Below are positions 8,831-16,888 of a stretch of DNA of 64,000 nucleotides, piece after piece. Every line of letters starts with the position of its first letter. Position 1 is the stretch's first letter. The notes under the pieces were generated by a model that made no database searches, was not told where the DNA came from, and saw only the letters and a list, made by a program, of their open reading frames with translations. Position numbers and translations under genes: made by a program. The DNA is taken from positions 124,001-188,000 of the forward strand of contig NZ_MUJK01000008.1 in NCBI RefSeq assembly GCF_002906155.1, in the 5' to 3' direction. Source of the DNA: Pseudomonas laurylsulfativorans (GTDB taxonomy: Bacteria; Pseudomonadota; Gammaproteobacteria; Pseudomonadales; Pseudomonadaceae).

Positions 8831-10084
8831 TCAGCGATAAACCGGGAAGTCCGCGCACAGGGCTGCCACTTGCTCGGCGACATTGGCCTCGACATCGGCA
8901 TCGCCGAGGTTGTCGAGGATGTCGCAGATCCAGCCGGCCAGCGTGACGCACTGGGTCACCTTGAAGCCGCGGGTGGTGACCGCCGGGGTGCCGATGCGCA
9001 GGCCGGAGGTCACGAACGGCGACTGTGGATCGTTCGGGACAGCGTTCTTGTTCACAGTGATGTGGGCGCGACCGAGGGCGGCATCCGCGTCTTTGCCGGT
9101 CAGGCCCTGACGGATCAGGCTGACCAGGAACAGGTGGTTATCGGTGCCGCCGGACACTACATCGTAGCCGCGTTTGATAAACACGCCGGCCATGGCCTGG
9201 GCGTTGTCGATCACTTGTTGTTGGTAAGCCTTGAAGCCAGGCTCCAGCGCTTCCTTGAAGCACACCGCCTTACCAGCGATCACGTGCATCAGCGGGCCGC
9301 CCTGGGCACCCGGGAAAACTGCCGCGTTGAGCTTCTTCTCGATTTCTTCGTTGGACTTGGCCAGGATCAGGCCGCCACGTGGACCACGCAGGGTCTTGTG
9401 GGTGGTGGTGGTGACCACATCGGCGTACGGCAGCGGGTTCGGGTACAGGCCGGCAGCGACCAGACCGGCCACGTGGGCCATGTCGACGAACAGCAGCGCA
9501 CCGACCTTGTCGGCGATCTGACGGAAGCGTGGGAAGTCCAGCGTCTTGGAGTAGGCCGAGAAACCGGCAACGATCATCTTCGGTTTGCACTCAACCGCCA
9601 GGCGCTCGACTTCGTCGTAATCGATCAGGCCGGTCTTGGTATCGATGCCGTACTGCACGGCGTTGTATAGCTTGCCCGAGGACGACACTTTGGCGCCGTG
9701 GGTCAGGTGACCGCCATGGGCCAGGCTCATACCGAGGATGGTGTCGCCAGCTTGCAGCAGGGCCAGGTACACGGCGCTGTTGGCCGAGGAGCCGGAGTGC
9801 GGCTGGACGTTGGCGTAATCGGCGCCAAACAGTTGCTTGGCGCGTTCGATGGCCAGGGCTTCAACCTTGTCGACGTGTTCGCAACCGCCGTAGTAGCGCT
9901 TGCCCGGGTAGCCTTCGGCGTACTTGTTGGTCAGGCCGCTGCCTTGCGCTTCCATGACGCGTTTGCTGGTGTAGTTCTCCGACGCGATCAGCTCGATGTG
10001 ATCTTCCTGACGTTGCTCTTCGGCATTCATCGCCGCCAGCAGTGCATCGTCGTAACCCTGGATCTGGTCTTGCTTGCTGAACAT
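8831..10084 (-). CDS. glyA: Serine hydroxymethyltransferase
   Basis: This 417-residue PLP enzyme interconverts glycine plus methylene-THF and serine plus THF. The start at 10084 (MFSKQDQIQGYD) follows GGGAGAG; a further upstream in-frame ATG would add a 16-residue unlike extension. The PLP lysine is about Lys230 in VVTTTTHKTLRGPRGG, and IELIASENY near residue 30 is the family signature. As the first gene of the sox operon it is the paralogue that consumes both products of sarcosine oxidation and sends carbon to serine, then to pyruvate through SdaB at 40.5 kb. Confidence 0.95.
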   Translation of the reverse strand: MFSKQDQIQGYDDALLAAMNAEEQRQEDHIELIASENYTSKRVMEAQGSGLTNKYAEGYPGKRYYGGCEHVDKVEALAIERAKQLFGADYANVQPHSGSSANSAVYLALLQAGDTILGMSLAHGGHLTHGAKVSSSGKLYNAVQYGIDTKTGLIDYDEVERLAVECKPKMIVAGFSAYSKTLDFPRFRQIADKVGALLFVDMAHVAGLVAAGLYPNPLPYADVVTTTTHKTLRGPRGGLILAKSNEEIEKKLNAAVFPGAQGGPLMHVIAGKAVCFKEALEPGFKAYQQQVIDNAQAMAGVFIKRGYDVVSGGTDNHLFLVSLIRQGLTGKDADAALGRAHITVNKNAVPNDPQSPFVTSGLRIGTPAVTTRGFKVTQCVTLAGWICDILDNLGDADVEANVAEQVAALCADFPVYR

Positions 10085-10398
10085 CGCGTCTCTCCCAGCG
10101 GCGGCGGTGCGCCATTCGTCTCGGTGAGGCACTGGTTTTTCGGCAGTGCCCTTTGATAGCGATGGTATGACTGGCTTGGAGTCGTCAAATGCCTACGGGC
10201 GCCACGCAAAGGTTCGTTTACGACATGGCGGGAAATGGCTGGGCTGAGGATATCTCTGTGGCGAGGGGGCTTGCCCCCGTTCGACTGCGAAGCAGTCGCA
10301 AATCCGGCAGGCGTGGTGTACCTGAAAAAACGCTGTTCCAGCATTCGGGGCCGCTACGCAGCCCAACGGGGGCAAGCCCCCTCGCCACAAAAGCAGAG
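10085..10398. other. Intergenic region upstream of glyA (314 bp)
   Basis: This interval separates divergent-side glyA (minus) from the 3' end of the TraX-like gene. It should hold the glyA-sox operon promoter in its first 150 bp; I could not pick a convincing -10/-35 or a clear regulator site. The rest is the REPIN at 10258-10389. No gene seen. Confidence 0.6.
10258..10389. repeat. REPIN, GTGGCGAGGGGGCTTGCCCCC family
   Basis: Outer arms GTGGCGAGGGGGCTTGCCCC and its mirror, with inner arms CTGCGAAGCAG and CTACGCAGCCC. It ends about 10 bp from the stop of the TraX-like gene. Confidence 0.9.
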
Positions 10399-11139
10399 TC
10401 AGGCAATGAGTTGGCGCACTGCAAGCAACAACAGGAAATGCACGGGATAGAGCGCATACGCCCAACGCCGCATCGGTGGTGGTTTTACGCCCTTTGCATG
10501 TCGCAACAAGAACAGCCCCAGCCATGGCGCAATCAGGCACGTGACGATGGCCGGAATCGCCGCGGCATTGCCCAGCCGGGCAGCGTGATACAGCACCTGC
10601 CATTGGTTGGCGGCCACACAGACCAGCCCCGCCAACAGCCCGAAATACCAGGGTCGATGCAGTACGAGCAGCAAGGCCAGCGGCAACAGAACGCCAAAAA
10701 AACCGAACATCAATCGCTGGGAGAAAAACCCTGCCAGCAGCACCGCGCCAACAGCCAGCAGGCGCGACGCAAGCACCGGTTGCTGCCAGCCACGAACCAC
10801 CAGCAAGCCCAGGGCAAGGGTAGGCAGCACATTCAAGGTGTCGGGACTGGAAATGAACATTCGATAAGGAATTTCACTCACCGCGCTGAACAGCAACAGC
10901 CAGCCCAGATAGCGCCACTGGCCACCGGTCGTCGTAGTCCGTACGCGCGCCAGATTGGCCGCCATCGCCAGGCAGAACCACGGAAATGCCAGGCGTCCCG
11001 GCACATACAGCCAATCGGCGGAATACCCGACATATCGCAGGTGATCGAGCACCATGCTCAAAAGCGCCAGCCACTTGAGCAGATCCAGTGCCCCGTCCCG
11101 CTGCTTTAAGTGCATGGTCTTGTCTATTGTCACGTGCAT
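10399..11139 (-). CDS. TraX family integral membrane protein
   Basis: This 246-residue, very hydrophobic protein has about seven or more predicted membrane helices (for example LLKWLALLSMVLDHLRYVG and FGFFGVLLPLALLLVLH). DGALDLLKWLALLSMVLDH is the start of the TraX family. F-plasmid TraX acetylates pilin, but chromosomal homologues have unknown acyl-acceptors. The start at 11139 (MHVTIDKTMHLKQRD) is chosen because GAAGGG lies 6-7 bases upstream; the internal Met37-equivalent at 11115 is an alternative. It stands alone between glyA and ltaE, and its role in this locus is unclear. Confidence 0.8.
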   Translation of the reverse strand: MHVTIDKTMHLKQRDGALDLLKWLALLSMVLDHLRYVGYSADWLYVPGRLAFPWFCLAMAANLARVRTTTTGGQWRYLGWLLLFSAVSEIPYRMFISSPDTLNVLPTLALGLLVVRGWQQPVLASRLLAVGAVLLAGFFSQRLMFGFFGVLLPLALLLVLHRPWYFGLLAGLVCVAANQWQVLYHAARLGNAAAIPAIVTCLIAPWLGLFLLRHAKGVKPPPMRRWAYALYPVHFLLLLAVRQLIA

Positions 11140-11271
11140 AATTGCCCTTCGACACTGTATTTTCCCGACAGCGACATCCTGTGCACTCCACCTGACGATC
11201 TTGGGTACAGTGCGCACCCTCATTGACCACGGGACGCTTCACCATAGGCATCTCGACCACGGAAGCAGGCC

Positions 11272-12312
11272 ATGACCGACAAGAGCCAACAATTCGCCAG
11301 CGACAACTATTCCGGCATCTGCCCTGAAGCCTGGGCAGCCATGGAACAGGCCAACCACGGCCACCAGCGTGCATACGGCGACGACGAGTGGACCGCCCGC
11401 GCCTCCGACGGTTTCCGCAAGCTGTTCGAAACCGACTGCGAAGTGTTTTTCGCCTTCAACGGCACCGCCGCCAACTCGCTGGCACTGTCGTCCCTGTGCC
11501 AGAGTTACCACAGCGTGATCTGCTCGGAAACCGCCCACGTCGAAACCGACGAATGCGGCGCCCCGGAATTCTTCTCCAACGGCTCCAAACTGCTGATCGC
11601 CCGCACGGAAAACGGCAAGCTGACCCCGGACTCGATCCGTGAGGTTGCGCTCAAGCGCCAGGACATCCACTACCCGAAACCCCGCGTCGTGACCCTGACC
11701 CAGGCCACCGAAGTCGGCAGCGTCTACACCCCGGACGAAATCCGCGCCATCAGCGCTACCTGCAAGGAACTGGGCCTGAACCTGCACATGGACGGCGCGC
11801 GTTTCTCCAACGCTTGCGCATTCCTCGGCTGCACCCCGGCTGACCTGACCTGGAAGGCCGGCGTCGACGTGCTGTGCTTTGGCGGCACGAAAAACGGCAT
11901 GGCCGTGGGCGAAGCCATCCTGTTCTTCAACCACAAACTGGCTGAAGACTTCGACTACCGCTGCAAACAGGCCGGGCAGCTTGCTTCAAAGATGCGCTTC
12001 CTGTCGGCACCGTGGGTCGGGGTCCTGGAAAACGACGCCTGGCTCAAATACGCCAATCACGCCAATCACTGCGCTCAATTGTTGGCCGAACTGGTCAGCG
12101 ACATTCCCGGCGTGGAGCTGATGTTCCCGGTACAGGCCAACGGCGTGTTCCTGCAACTCTCGGAACCGGCCATCGCCGCGCTGACCGCCAAGGGCTGGCG
12201 TTTCTACACCTTCATCGGCAACGGCGGCGCACGCTTCATGTGCTCGTGGGACACCGAGGAAGAGCGAGTGCGTGAGTTGGCGAAGGACATTCGTGAAGTG
12301 ATGTCTCACTAA
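11272..12312 (+). CDS. ltaE: Low-specificity L-threonine aldolase
   Basis: This 346-residue PLP-dependent fold-type I enzyme cleaves L-threonine and L-allo-threonine to glycine and acetaldehyde. The PLP lysine is Lys207 in CFGGTKNGMAVGEA, and HMDGARFSNA upstream is the conserved Asp/Arg region. The length matches the Pseudomonas enzyme. It lies between glyA and gbcAB as in PAO1, linking another glycine-producing reaction to the locus. A REP pair follows the stop. Confidence 0.92.
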   Translation: MTDKSQQFASDNYSGICPEAWAAMEQANHGHQRAYGDDEWTARASDGFRKLFETDCEVFFAFNGTAANSLALSSLCQSYHSVICSETAHVETDECGAPEFFSNGSKLLIARTENGKLTPDSIREVALKRQDIHYPKPRVVTLTQATEVGSVYTPDEIRAISATCKELGLNLHMDGARFSNACAFLGCTPADLTWKAGVDVLCFGGTKNGMAVGEAILFFNHKLAEDFDYRCKQAGQLASKMRFLSAPWVGVLENDAWLKYANHANHCAQLLAELVSDIPGVELMFPVQANGVFLQLSEPAIAALTAKGWRFYTFIGNGGARFMCSWDTEEERVRELAKDIREVMSH

Positions 12313-12330
12313 ATTTCTCTGTGCACATCC

Positions 12331-12407
12331 TGTAGGAGCTGGCTTGCCAGCGATGACGGCCGACCTGGTACCGCGTCGTCCGGATCGCTGGCAAGCCAGC
12401 TCCTACA
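12331..12407. repeat. REP doublet, GTAGGAGCTGGCTTGCCAGCGA family
   Basis: A compact inverted pair (TGTAGGAGCTGGCTTGCCAG and its mirror) with a 30-bp spacer between ltaE and the short-chain dehydrogenase. Confidence 0.9.
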
Positions 12408-12481
12408 CAAAGCAGTGCGCGCTCATGGTCTACATTGTTTGTCGAGCCTGTGCTCACATAACAATAACCAGGAGCGCACGC

Positions 12482-13306
12482 ATGTCCCTTCAAGGCAAAA
12501 CCCTGTTCATCACCGGCGCCAGCCGCGGCATCGGCCGCGAGATCGCACTGCGGGCCGCCCGCGATGGCGCCAACATCGTGATCGCCGCCAAAAGCGCCGA
12601 ACCCCATGCCAAGCTGCCGGGCACGATTTTCAGTGTGGCCCAGGAAGTGGAAGCGGCAGGCGGCAAGGCACTGGCCTTGCAGGTGGACGTGCGTGAAGAG
12701 GATGCCGTACGCGAGGCACTGGCCCAGGCCAACGAACATTTCGGTGGCATCGATGCGCTGGTCAACAACGCCGGGGCGATCAAGCTGACAGGCGTACAGC
12801 ACCTCGAACTCAAGCGCTTCGACCTCATGCACCAGATCAACACCCGCGCCGTCTTGCTGTGCAGCCAGGCTGCGTTGCCGTACCTGAAAAAATCCGGCGG
12901 CCACATCCTCAACCTGTCCCCGCCGCTGAACCTGGCCACCAAGTGGTTCGCCCAATACAGCCCCTACACTGTCACCAAGTACGGCATGAGCATGCTGACG
13001 TTGGGCATGAGTGAGGAATTCAAGAATTACGGGATCAGCGTCAACTCGCTATGGCCACAGACGATGATCGCCACCGCCGCGATCGAGTTTCAGTTGGGGT
13101 CGAGGGAGTCGTTCAAGCACGCCAGGACGCCGGCGATCATGGCCGATGCGGCCCACGTCATTCTCGGTAGCACGAATCGCAGCCTGACCGGGCAGTTGTT
13201 GATTGATGAGGAGATACTGCGGAAGAACGGGGTGACGGAGTTCGAACACTATCGGTTCGCGCCGGACAGCAACGACAAGCTGATGACAGATCTGTTTATC
13301 GATTGA
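12482..13306 (+). CDS. Short-chain dehydrogenase/reductase, HSDL2-like
   Basis: This 274-residue SDR starts at 12482 (MSLQGKTLFITGASRGIGRE), preceded by CAGGAG. The nucleotide site is TGASRGIGRE at about 11-20, followed by the NNAG motif near residue 97. The active-site segment LSPPLNLATKWF...YTVTKYG supplies Ser, Tyr and Lys. The extended loop AKSAEPHAKLPGTIF after the cofactor motif is typical of the hydroxysteroid-dehydrogenase-like 2 subfamily, often active on fatty-acyl derivatives, but the substrate cannot be told from sequence. The gene is flanked by REP pairs on both sides and has no obvious operon partner. Confidence 0.85.
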   Translation: MSLQGKTLFITGASRGIGREIALRAARDGANIVIAAKSAEPHAKLPGTIFSVAQEVEAAGGKALALQVDVREEDAVREALAQANEHFGGIDALVNNAGAIKLTGVQHLELKRFDLMHQINTRAVLLCSQAALPYLKKSGGHILNLSPPLNLATKWFAQYSPYTVTKYGMSMLTLGMSEEFKNYGISVNSLWPQTMIATAAIEFQLGSRESFKHARTPAIMADAAHVILGSTNRSLTGQLLIDEEILRKNGVTEFEHYRFAPDSNDKLMTDLFID

Positions 13307-13313
13307 CCCCCCC

Positions 13314-13413
13314 TGTAGGAGCGAGCTCGCTCGCGATGGAGGCTAACGATAACGCGTGCTTTCTGGATAAACGCGGCGTTTTCAAGTCCATCGCGAGCAA
13401 GCTCGCTCCTACA
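13314..13413. repeat. REP doublet, TGTAGGAGCGAGC family
   Basis: An inverted pair (TGTAGGAGCGAGCTCGCTCG and its mirror) between the convergent SDR and gbcB genes. Confidence 0.9.
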
Positions 13414-13431
13414 AGAGGCATTTCACAGCAA

Positions 13432-14532
13432 TTAGAACTCGATCCGCACATCCCCCTTCGGCACGCTGCAGCACGACAGGATGTACCCTTCGGCTTCGTC
13501 TTCCTCGGTGATCCCGCCGTTGTGCTCCATCTCCACTTCGCCACCCAGCTTCAACACCTTGCAGGTGCCACAGATGCCCATGCCGCAGGCTTTCGGGATC
13601 ATCAGGCCGACCTTGGCCGCCGCCGCATGCACGGTCTCGCCCGGTGCCACGCGAATGCTCTTGCCGGAGGCGATGAACTCCACTTGATGCAAGTCCGCGG
13701 CGTCGACTTCCGGTGCCTCGGCCGCTTGTTCGGCGTGTTCCACGGCGTCAGCGCGGGCCTCTGGCGGGGTCGCGCCGAAGGATTCTTCGTGATAACGCGA
13801 CATGTCGAAGCCAGCGGCTTCCAGCAAGCGCTTGACCGCATTCATATACGGTGTCGGGCCGCAGCAGAATACTTCGCGCTCAAGGAAGTCGGGCGCCATC
13901 AGTTCAAGCATTCTGTGGTTCAGGTAACCGCGATAACCGGCCCAGGGCTCACCCATACCGTGCTTCTCGCAGATCAGGTGCAGGCTGAAGTTGTCGATCC
14001 GCGACGCCATGTGTTCCAGCTCACGGTGGTAAATGATGTCTTTAGGCGAACGGGCGCTATGGATAAACACCATGTCGACATTACCGTTGGTGTCGTAGAA
14101 CCAGCGCGCCATGGACATGACCGGCGTGATACCAACGCCGCCGCTAAGGTAGAGTACTTTCGGCGCGGTGAAGTCCATCGCGTTGAACAGCCCGACCGGG
14201 CCGTGCACCGCCAGCTCCTGGCCTTCGTGCAGGGTGTCGTGCAGCCAGTTCGAGACCTTGCCGCCCGGCACGCGCTTGATGGTCACCGAAAAGCTGTACG
14301 GCACCGATGGCGAGCTGGAAATGGTGTACGAACGCATGATCGGCTGGCCTTCGATTTCCAGCTCCAGGGTGACGAACTGCCCCGGCTTGAAAAAGAACAG
14401 GATCGGCTGGTCGGCCATGAAGCAAAAGGTGCGCACATCCCAGGTTTCCTGGATGACTTTGACGCAACGGACGATGTGCCGACCATTGGCCCAGGTCTGG
14501 GTGGTTACCGGATTCAGGAAACTATTGGACAT
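13432..14532 (-). CDS. gbcB: Glycine betaine monooxygenase, reductase subunit
   Basis: This 366-residue flavin/iron-sulfur reductase passes electrons from NAD(P)H to GbcA. An FAD-binding domain (RSYTISSSPS near residue 87) is followed by an NAD domain (LYLSGGVGITPVMSMARWF) and a C-terminal plant-type [2Fe-2S] ferredoxin domain with Cys ligands in KACGMGICGTCKVLKLGG and a last Cys in YILSCCSVPKG. The start at 14532 (MSNSFLNPVTTQTW) is chosen over a 22-residue longer reading that runs into the intergenic region. It is divergent from gbcA across a 296-bp shared promoter region. Confidence 0.94.
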   Translation of the reverse strand: MSNSFLNPVTTQTWANGRHIVRCVKVIQETWDVRTFCFMADQPILFFFKPGQFVTLELEIEGQPIMRSYTISSSPSVPYSFSVTIKRVPGGKVSNWLHDTLHEGQELAVHGPVGLFNAMDFTAPKVLYLSGGVGITPVMSMARWFYDTNGNVDMVFIHSARSPKDIIYHRELEHMASRIDNFSLHLICEKHGMGEPWAGYRGYLNHRMLELMAPDFLEREVFCCGPTPYMNAVKRLLEAAGFDMSRYHEESFGATPPEARADAVEHAEQAAEAPEVDAADLHQVEFIASGKSIRVAPGETVHAAAAKVGLMIPKACGMGICGTCKVLKLGGEVEMEHNGGITEEDEAEGYILSCCSVPKGDVRIEF

Positions 14533-14828
14533 GCTGATCTCCACGGCCGACTGTCGGCCTTCATGTTGGCGATTCTGCGTATAGCGCGAACCACCCATTT
14601 ACCTATCTGCGACATTGACATGCTTATCGCGACCAGCCCCCAACGACCGGGGCTTGCGCGTCGGGAACAGATTGCACCATGTCGCCCATGGATAAGGTTC
14701 TGGCCAGCGCCGGCCCCACACTCGCCCCATACCTAGACACTCCCTTTACACCTTGCGTAGTTACCCAAAGCAGTACACCTGATTAGCCACTTTCGCCGGC
14801 CACACAGAATGGCCTTGAGGATTAAACG
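14533..14828. promoter_or_regulatory. Divergent gbcB/gbcA promoter region
   Basis: This 296-bp region drives both subunits of glycine betaine monooxygenase, and in P. aeruginosa the equivalent region is a GbdR target. Two GCGAC-containing half-sites occur in the same orientation 20 bp apart (TGCGACATT at 14608 and CGCGACCAGCCCC at 14628). The second resembles the GCGACCANCCC core of the direct repeats upstream of cbcX, so it is a candidate GbdR site. I could not assign -10/-35 elements. Confidence 0.5.
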
Positions 14829-16124
14829 ATGGACGTCACTACTACCCTGAGCCTGGGCGATCCGCTGGAACCCGCACGCAAGGCCACTGCGCAGATGCTG
14901 CAAGAGCGCGAGCGTACCTTCTCGCTGCCGCAGCCGTTTTACTCGGACGAGCGCCTGTTTGATATCGACATGCAGGAAATCTTTCAGAAAGAGTGGCTGA
15001 TCGCCGGCATGACCTGCGAGATCCCTACCAAGGGCAACTACCTGACCCTGCAGATCGGCAAGAACCCGATCATCGTGATCCGTGGCGCCGAAGGCGTGGT
15101 GCATGCGTTCCATAACGTCTGCCGCCACCGTGGCTCGCGCCTGTGCACCAGCGAGAAAGGCAAGGTCGCCAAACTGGTCTGCCACTACCACCAGTGGACC
15201 TACGAACTCGACGGCCGCCTGCTGTTCGCCGGCACCGAAATGGGCGCCGACTTCGACATGAACCAGTACGGCCTCAAACCGGTGAACGTGAAGACCGCTG
15301 GCGGCTACATCTTCATCAGCCTGGCGGAGAACCCGCCTGCCATCGATGACTTCCTGTCGACACTGAACCATTACATGGAACCGTACGACATGGAGAACAC
15401 CAAGGTGGCGATCACCACCACTTTGATGGAAAAGGCCAACTGGAAGCTTGTGCTGGAAAACAACCGCGAGTGCTACCACTGCAACGCGTCGCACCCGGAA
15501 CTGCTGAAAACCCTGCTCGAATGGGACGACGTCACCGACCCGCGCGCCGACCAGGCGTTCAAGGACCACGTAGCCGCCTCCGCCGCTGCCTGGGAAGCCG
15601 AGAAGATCCCTTACGCCCACGCCAGCTTCGGCCTGCGTAACCGCATCGTGCGCATGCCGCTGCTCAAGGGCACCGTGTCGATGACCCTGGACGGCAAACA
15701 GGGCTGCGCCAAGCTGATGGGCCGTATCAAGAACCCGGACCTGGGCTCGATGCGCATCCTGCACCTGCCGCACTCCTGGAACCACTGCATGGGCGACCAC
15801 ATCATCGTGTTCACCGTGTGGCCGATCAGCGCCCAGGAAACCATGGTCACCACCAAGTGGATCGTGCACAAGGACGCAGTCGAAGGCGTGGACTACGACG
15901 TGGAGCGCATGCGCCAGGTCTGGGACGCCACCAACGACCAGGACCGTCGCTTGGCCGAAGAGAACCAGCGCGGCATCAACTCCACCGCGTACCAGCCTGG
16001 TCCGTACTCCAAGACCTATGAGTTCGGTGTTGTGAACTTCGTGGACTGGTACAGCGAGCGTCTTCTGAGCAACCTGGGGGCCGAGCCTGCGCCGTACCTC
16101 AAGGGTGTGCCGGTTAGCGGCTAA
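14829..16124 (+). CDS. gbcA: Glycine betaine monooxygenase, Rieske oxygenase subunit
   Basis: This 431-residue ring-hydroxylating-type oxygenase removes the first methyl group of glycine betaine as formaldehyde, giving dimethylglycine. Rieske cluster ligands are Cys98/His100 (NVCRHRGSRLC) and Cys118/His121 (VCHYHQWTYEL). Mononuclear iron histidines are His217 and His222 in NNRECYHCNASHPELL. It works with the divergently encoded reductase GbcB. A GAGGATTAA sequence precedes the ATG. It is the entry step of the pathway completed by DgcAB and SoxBDAG in this window. Confidence 0.95.
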   Translation: MDVTTTLSLGDPLEPARKATAQMLQERERTFSLPQPFYSDERLFDIDMQEIFQKEWLIAGMTCEIPTKGNYLTLQIGKNPIIVIRGAEGVVHAFHNVCRHRGSRLCTSEKGKVAKLVCHYHQWTYELDGRLLFAGTEMGADFDMNQYGLKPVNVKTAGGYIFISLAENPPAIDDFLSTLNHYMEPYDMENTKVAITTTLMEKANWKLVLENNRECYHCNASHPELLKTLLEWDDVTDPRADQAFKDHVAASAAAWEAEKIPYAHASFGLRNRIVRMPLLKGTVSMTLDGKQGCAKLMGRIKNPDLGSMRILHLPHSWNHCMGDHIIVFTVWPISAQETMVTTKWIVHKDAVEGVDYDVERMRQVWDATNDQDRRLAEENQRGINSTAYQPGPYSKTYEFGVVNFVDWYSERLLSNLGAEPAPYLKGVPVSG

Positions 16125-16133
16125 ATGAATTCC

Positions 16134-16233
16134 TGTAGGAGCGAGCTTGCTCGCGATGGACTTGAGAGCGCCGCGTTTAACCAGAAAACACGCGCCATCG
16201 TTAACGACCATCGCGAGCAAGCTCGCTCCTACA
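16134..16233. repeat. REP doublet, TGTAGGAGCGAGC family
   Basis: An inverted pair just after the gbcA stop; no separate terminator was seen for gbcA. Confidence 0.9.
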
Positions 16234-16315
16234 AGGATCTGTTAGAACTGTACGAAATATGATCTATCTCGTTCAGGCCTATGCCCACCGCACCTCCCAG
16301 CCTTCCGCAAACAAG

Positions 16316-16497
16316 TTATCCACACCTCCACCCACAGCTATTGGGGACAACTGTGGAAAGGTTGCAAAAATTCTCTATAAAAACCAAAGAAAAACCGTGA
16401 CTTATCCAGAAGCATGCTTCCACTGACGGACTGATCATTTTTTGATCAAAAGCCTGAAGGGCACGAACGGCATGGCTTTCAGAGGATGGCAAACACC
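16316..16497 (+). repeat. DnaA-box tandem repeat, unit 1 (182 bp)
   Basis: The unit begins with TTATCCACA (16316-16324), followed after about 20 bp by TATTGGGGACAAC. A near box TTATCCAGA lies at 16402, and a pair of TGATCA sites separated by five Ts lies at 16432-16448. The next unit starts exactly 182 bp later. Units share the box, a CAACAG...TTGGGG...AAC block and a partly conserved tail. Confidence 0.75.
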
Positions 16498-16679
16498 TTA
16501 TCCACAGAAGCGCCAACAGACTTTGGGGTTAACTTCGAAGGCTCTGTGGAAAACCGCTATAAGCCGTAAGAAACCAGCGTTTATGTGGAACTCTACGACT
16601 CAGAACCCTCAATTGATCACTTTTTGATCACACCAATGAAAGCCTCTGTTTATAAGGCCTACAGCCGACAGCAAACATC
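16498..16679 (+). repeat. DnaA-box tandem repeat, unit 2 (182 bp)
   Basis: The unit begins with TTATCCACAGAAGCGCCAAC and then AGACTTTGGGGTTAAC. A second TGATCA pair (TGATCA-CTTTT-TGATCA) lies at 16614-16630, exactly 182 bp after the pair in unit 1, which confirms that the whole unit and not only the box is repeated. Confidence 0.75.
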
Positions 16680-16840
16680 TTATCCACAGAAGCGCAAACA
16701 GAGATTGGGGGCAACTCTGCCTCAACAACAGCACTTATCCCCTTGAAAAAGCTTAAAAAAATCACGAGCAAGGCTGGTTGTTTTTTAAGCAACGGCTTGC
16801 AGGGCTTGATTTGTATGGGGTGCAGCGAGGGGCGAACATG
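16680..16840 (+). repeat. DnaA-box tandem repeat, unit 3 (161 bp)
   Basis: The unit begins with TTATCCACAGAAGCGCAAAC and then AGAGATTGGGGGCAAC, nearly identical to the start of unit 2. A degenerate box TTATCCCCT lies at 16735. This unit is 21 bp shorter and has lost the TGATCA pair. Confidence 0.75.
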
Positions 16841-16875
16841 TTATCCACAGAACCACCAACAGGGATTGTGGGTAA
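16841..16875 (+). repeat. DnaA-box tandem repeat, unit 4 (start only)
   Basis: The unit begins with TTATCCACAGAACCACCAAC and then AGGGATTGTGGGTAAAC, the same layout as units 2 and 3. It is cut off at the end of the protease-like gene, so only about 35 bp of the repeat is recognisable. Confidence 0.65.
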
Positions 16876-16888
16876 ACACCGGCGTTGT

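Larger units (their letters stand above)
16234..16888. other. Gene-free region holding the DnaA-box array
   Basis: These 655 bp between gbcA and the protease-like gene have no convincing coding frame and are noticeably more AT-rich than their surroundings, with several A/T runs. They hold a diverged tandem repeat whose units each start with a perfect DnaA box (see the four repeat entries). No tRNA, promoter or terminator was recognised with confidence. Confidence 0.7.

Noticed and set aside
16234..16888. The DnaA-box array as the chromosomal origin oriC
   Set aside because: The Pseudomonas origin lies beside dnaA and rpmH; neither they nor gyrB, recF or dnaN are in the window, and the flanks are catabolic genes.
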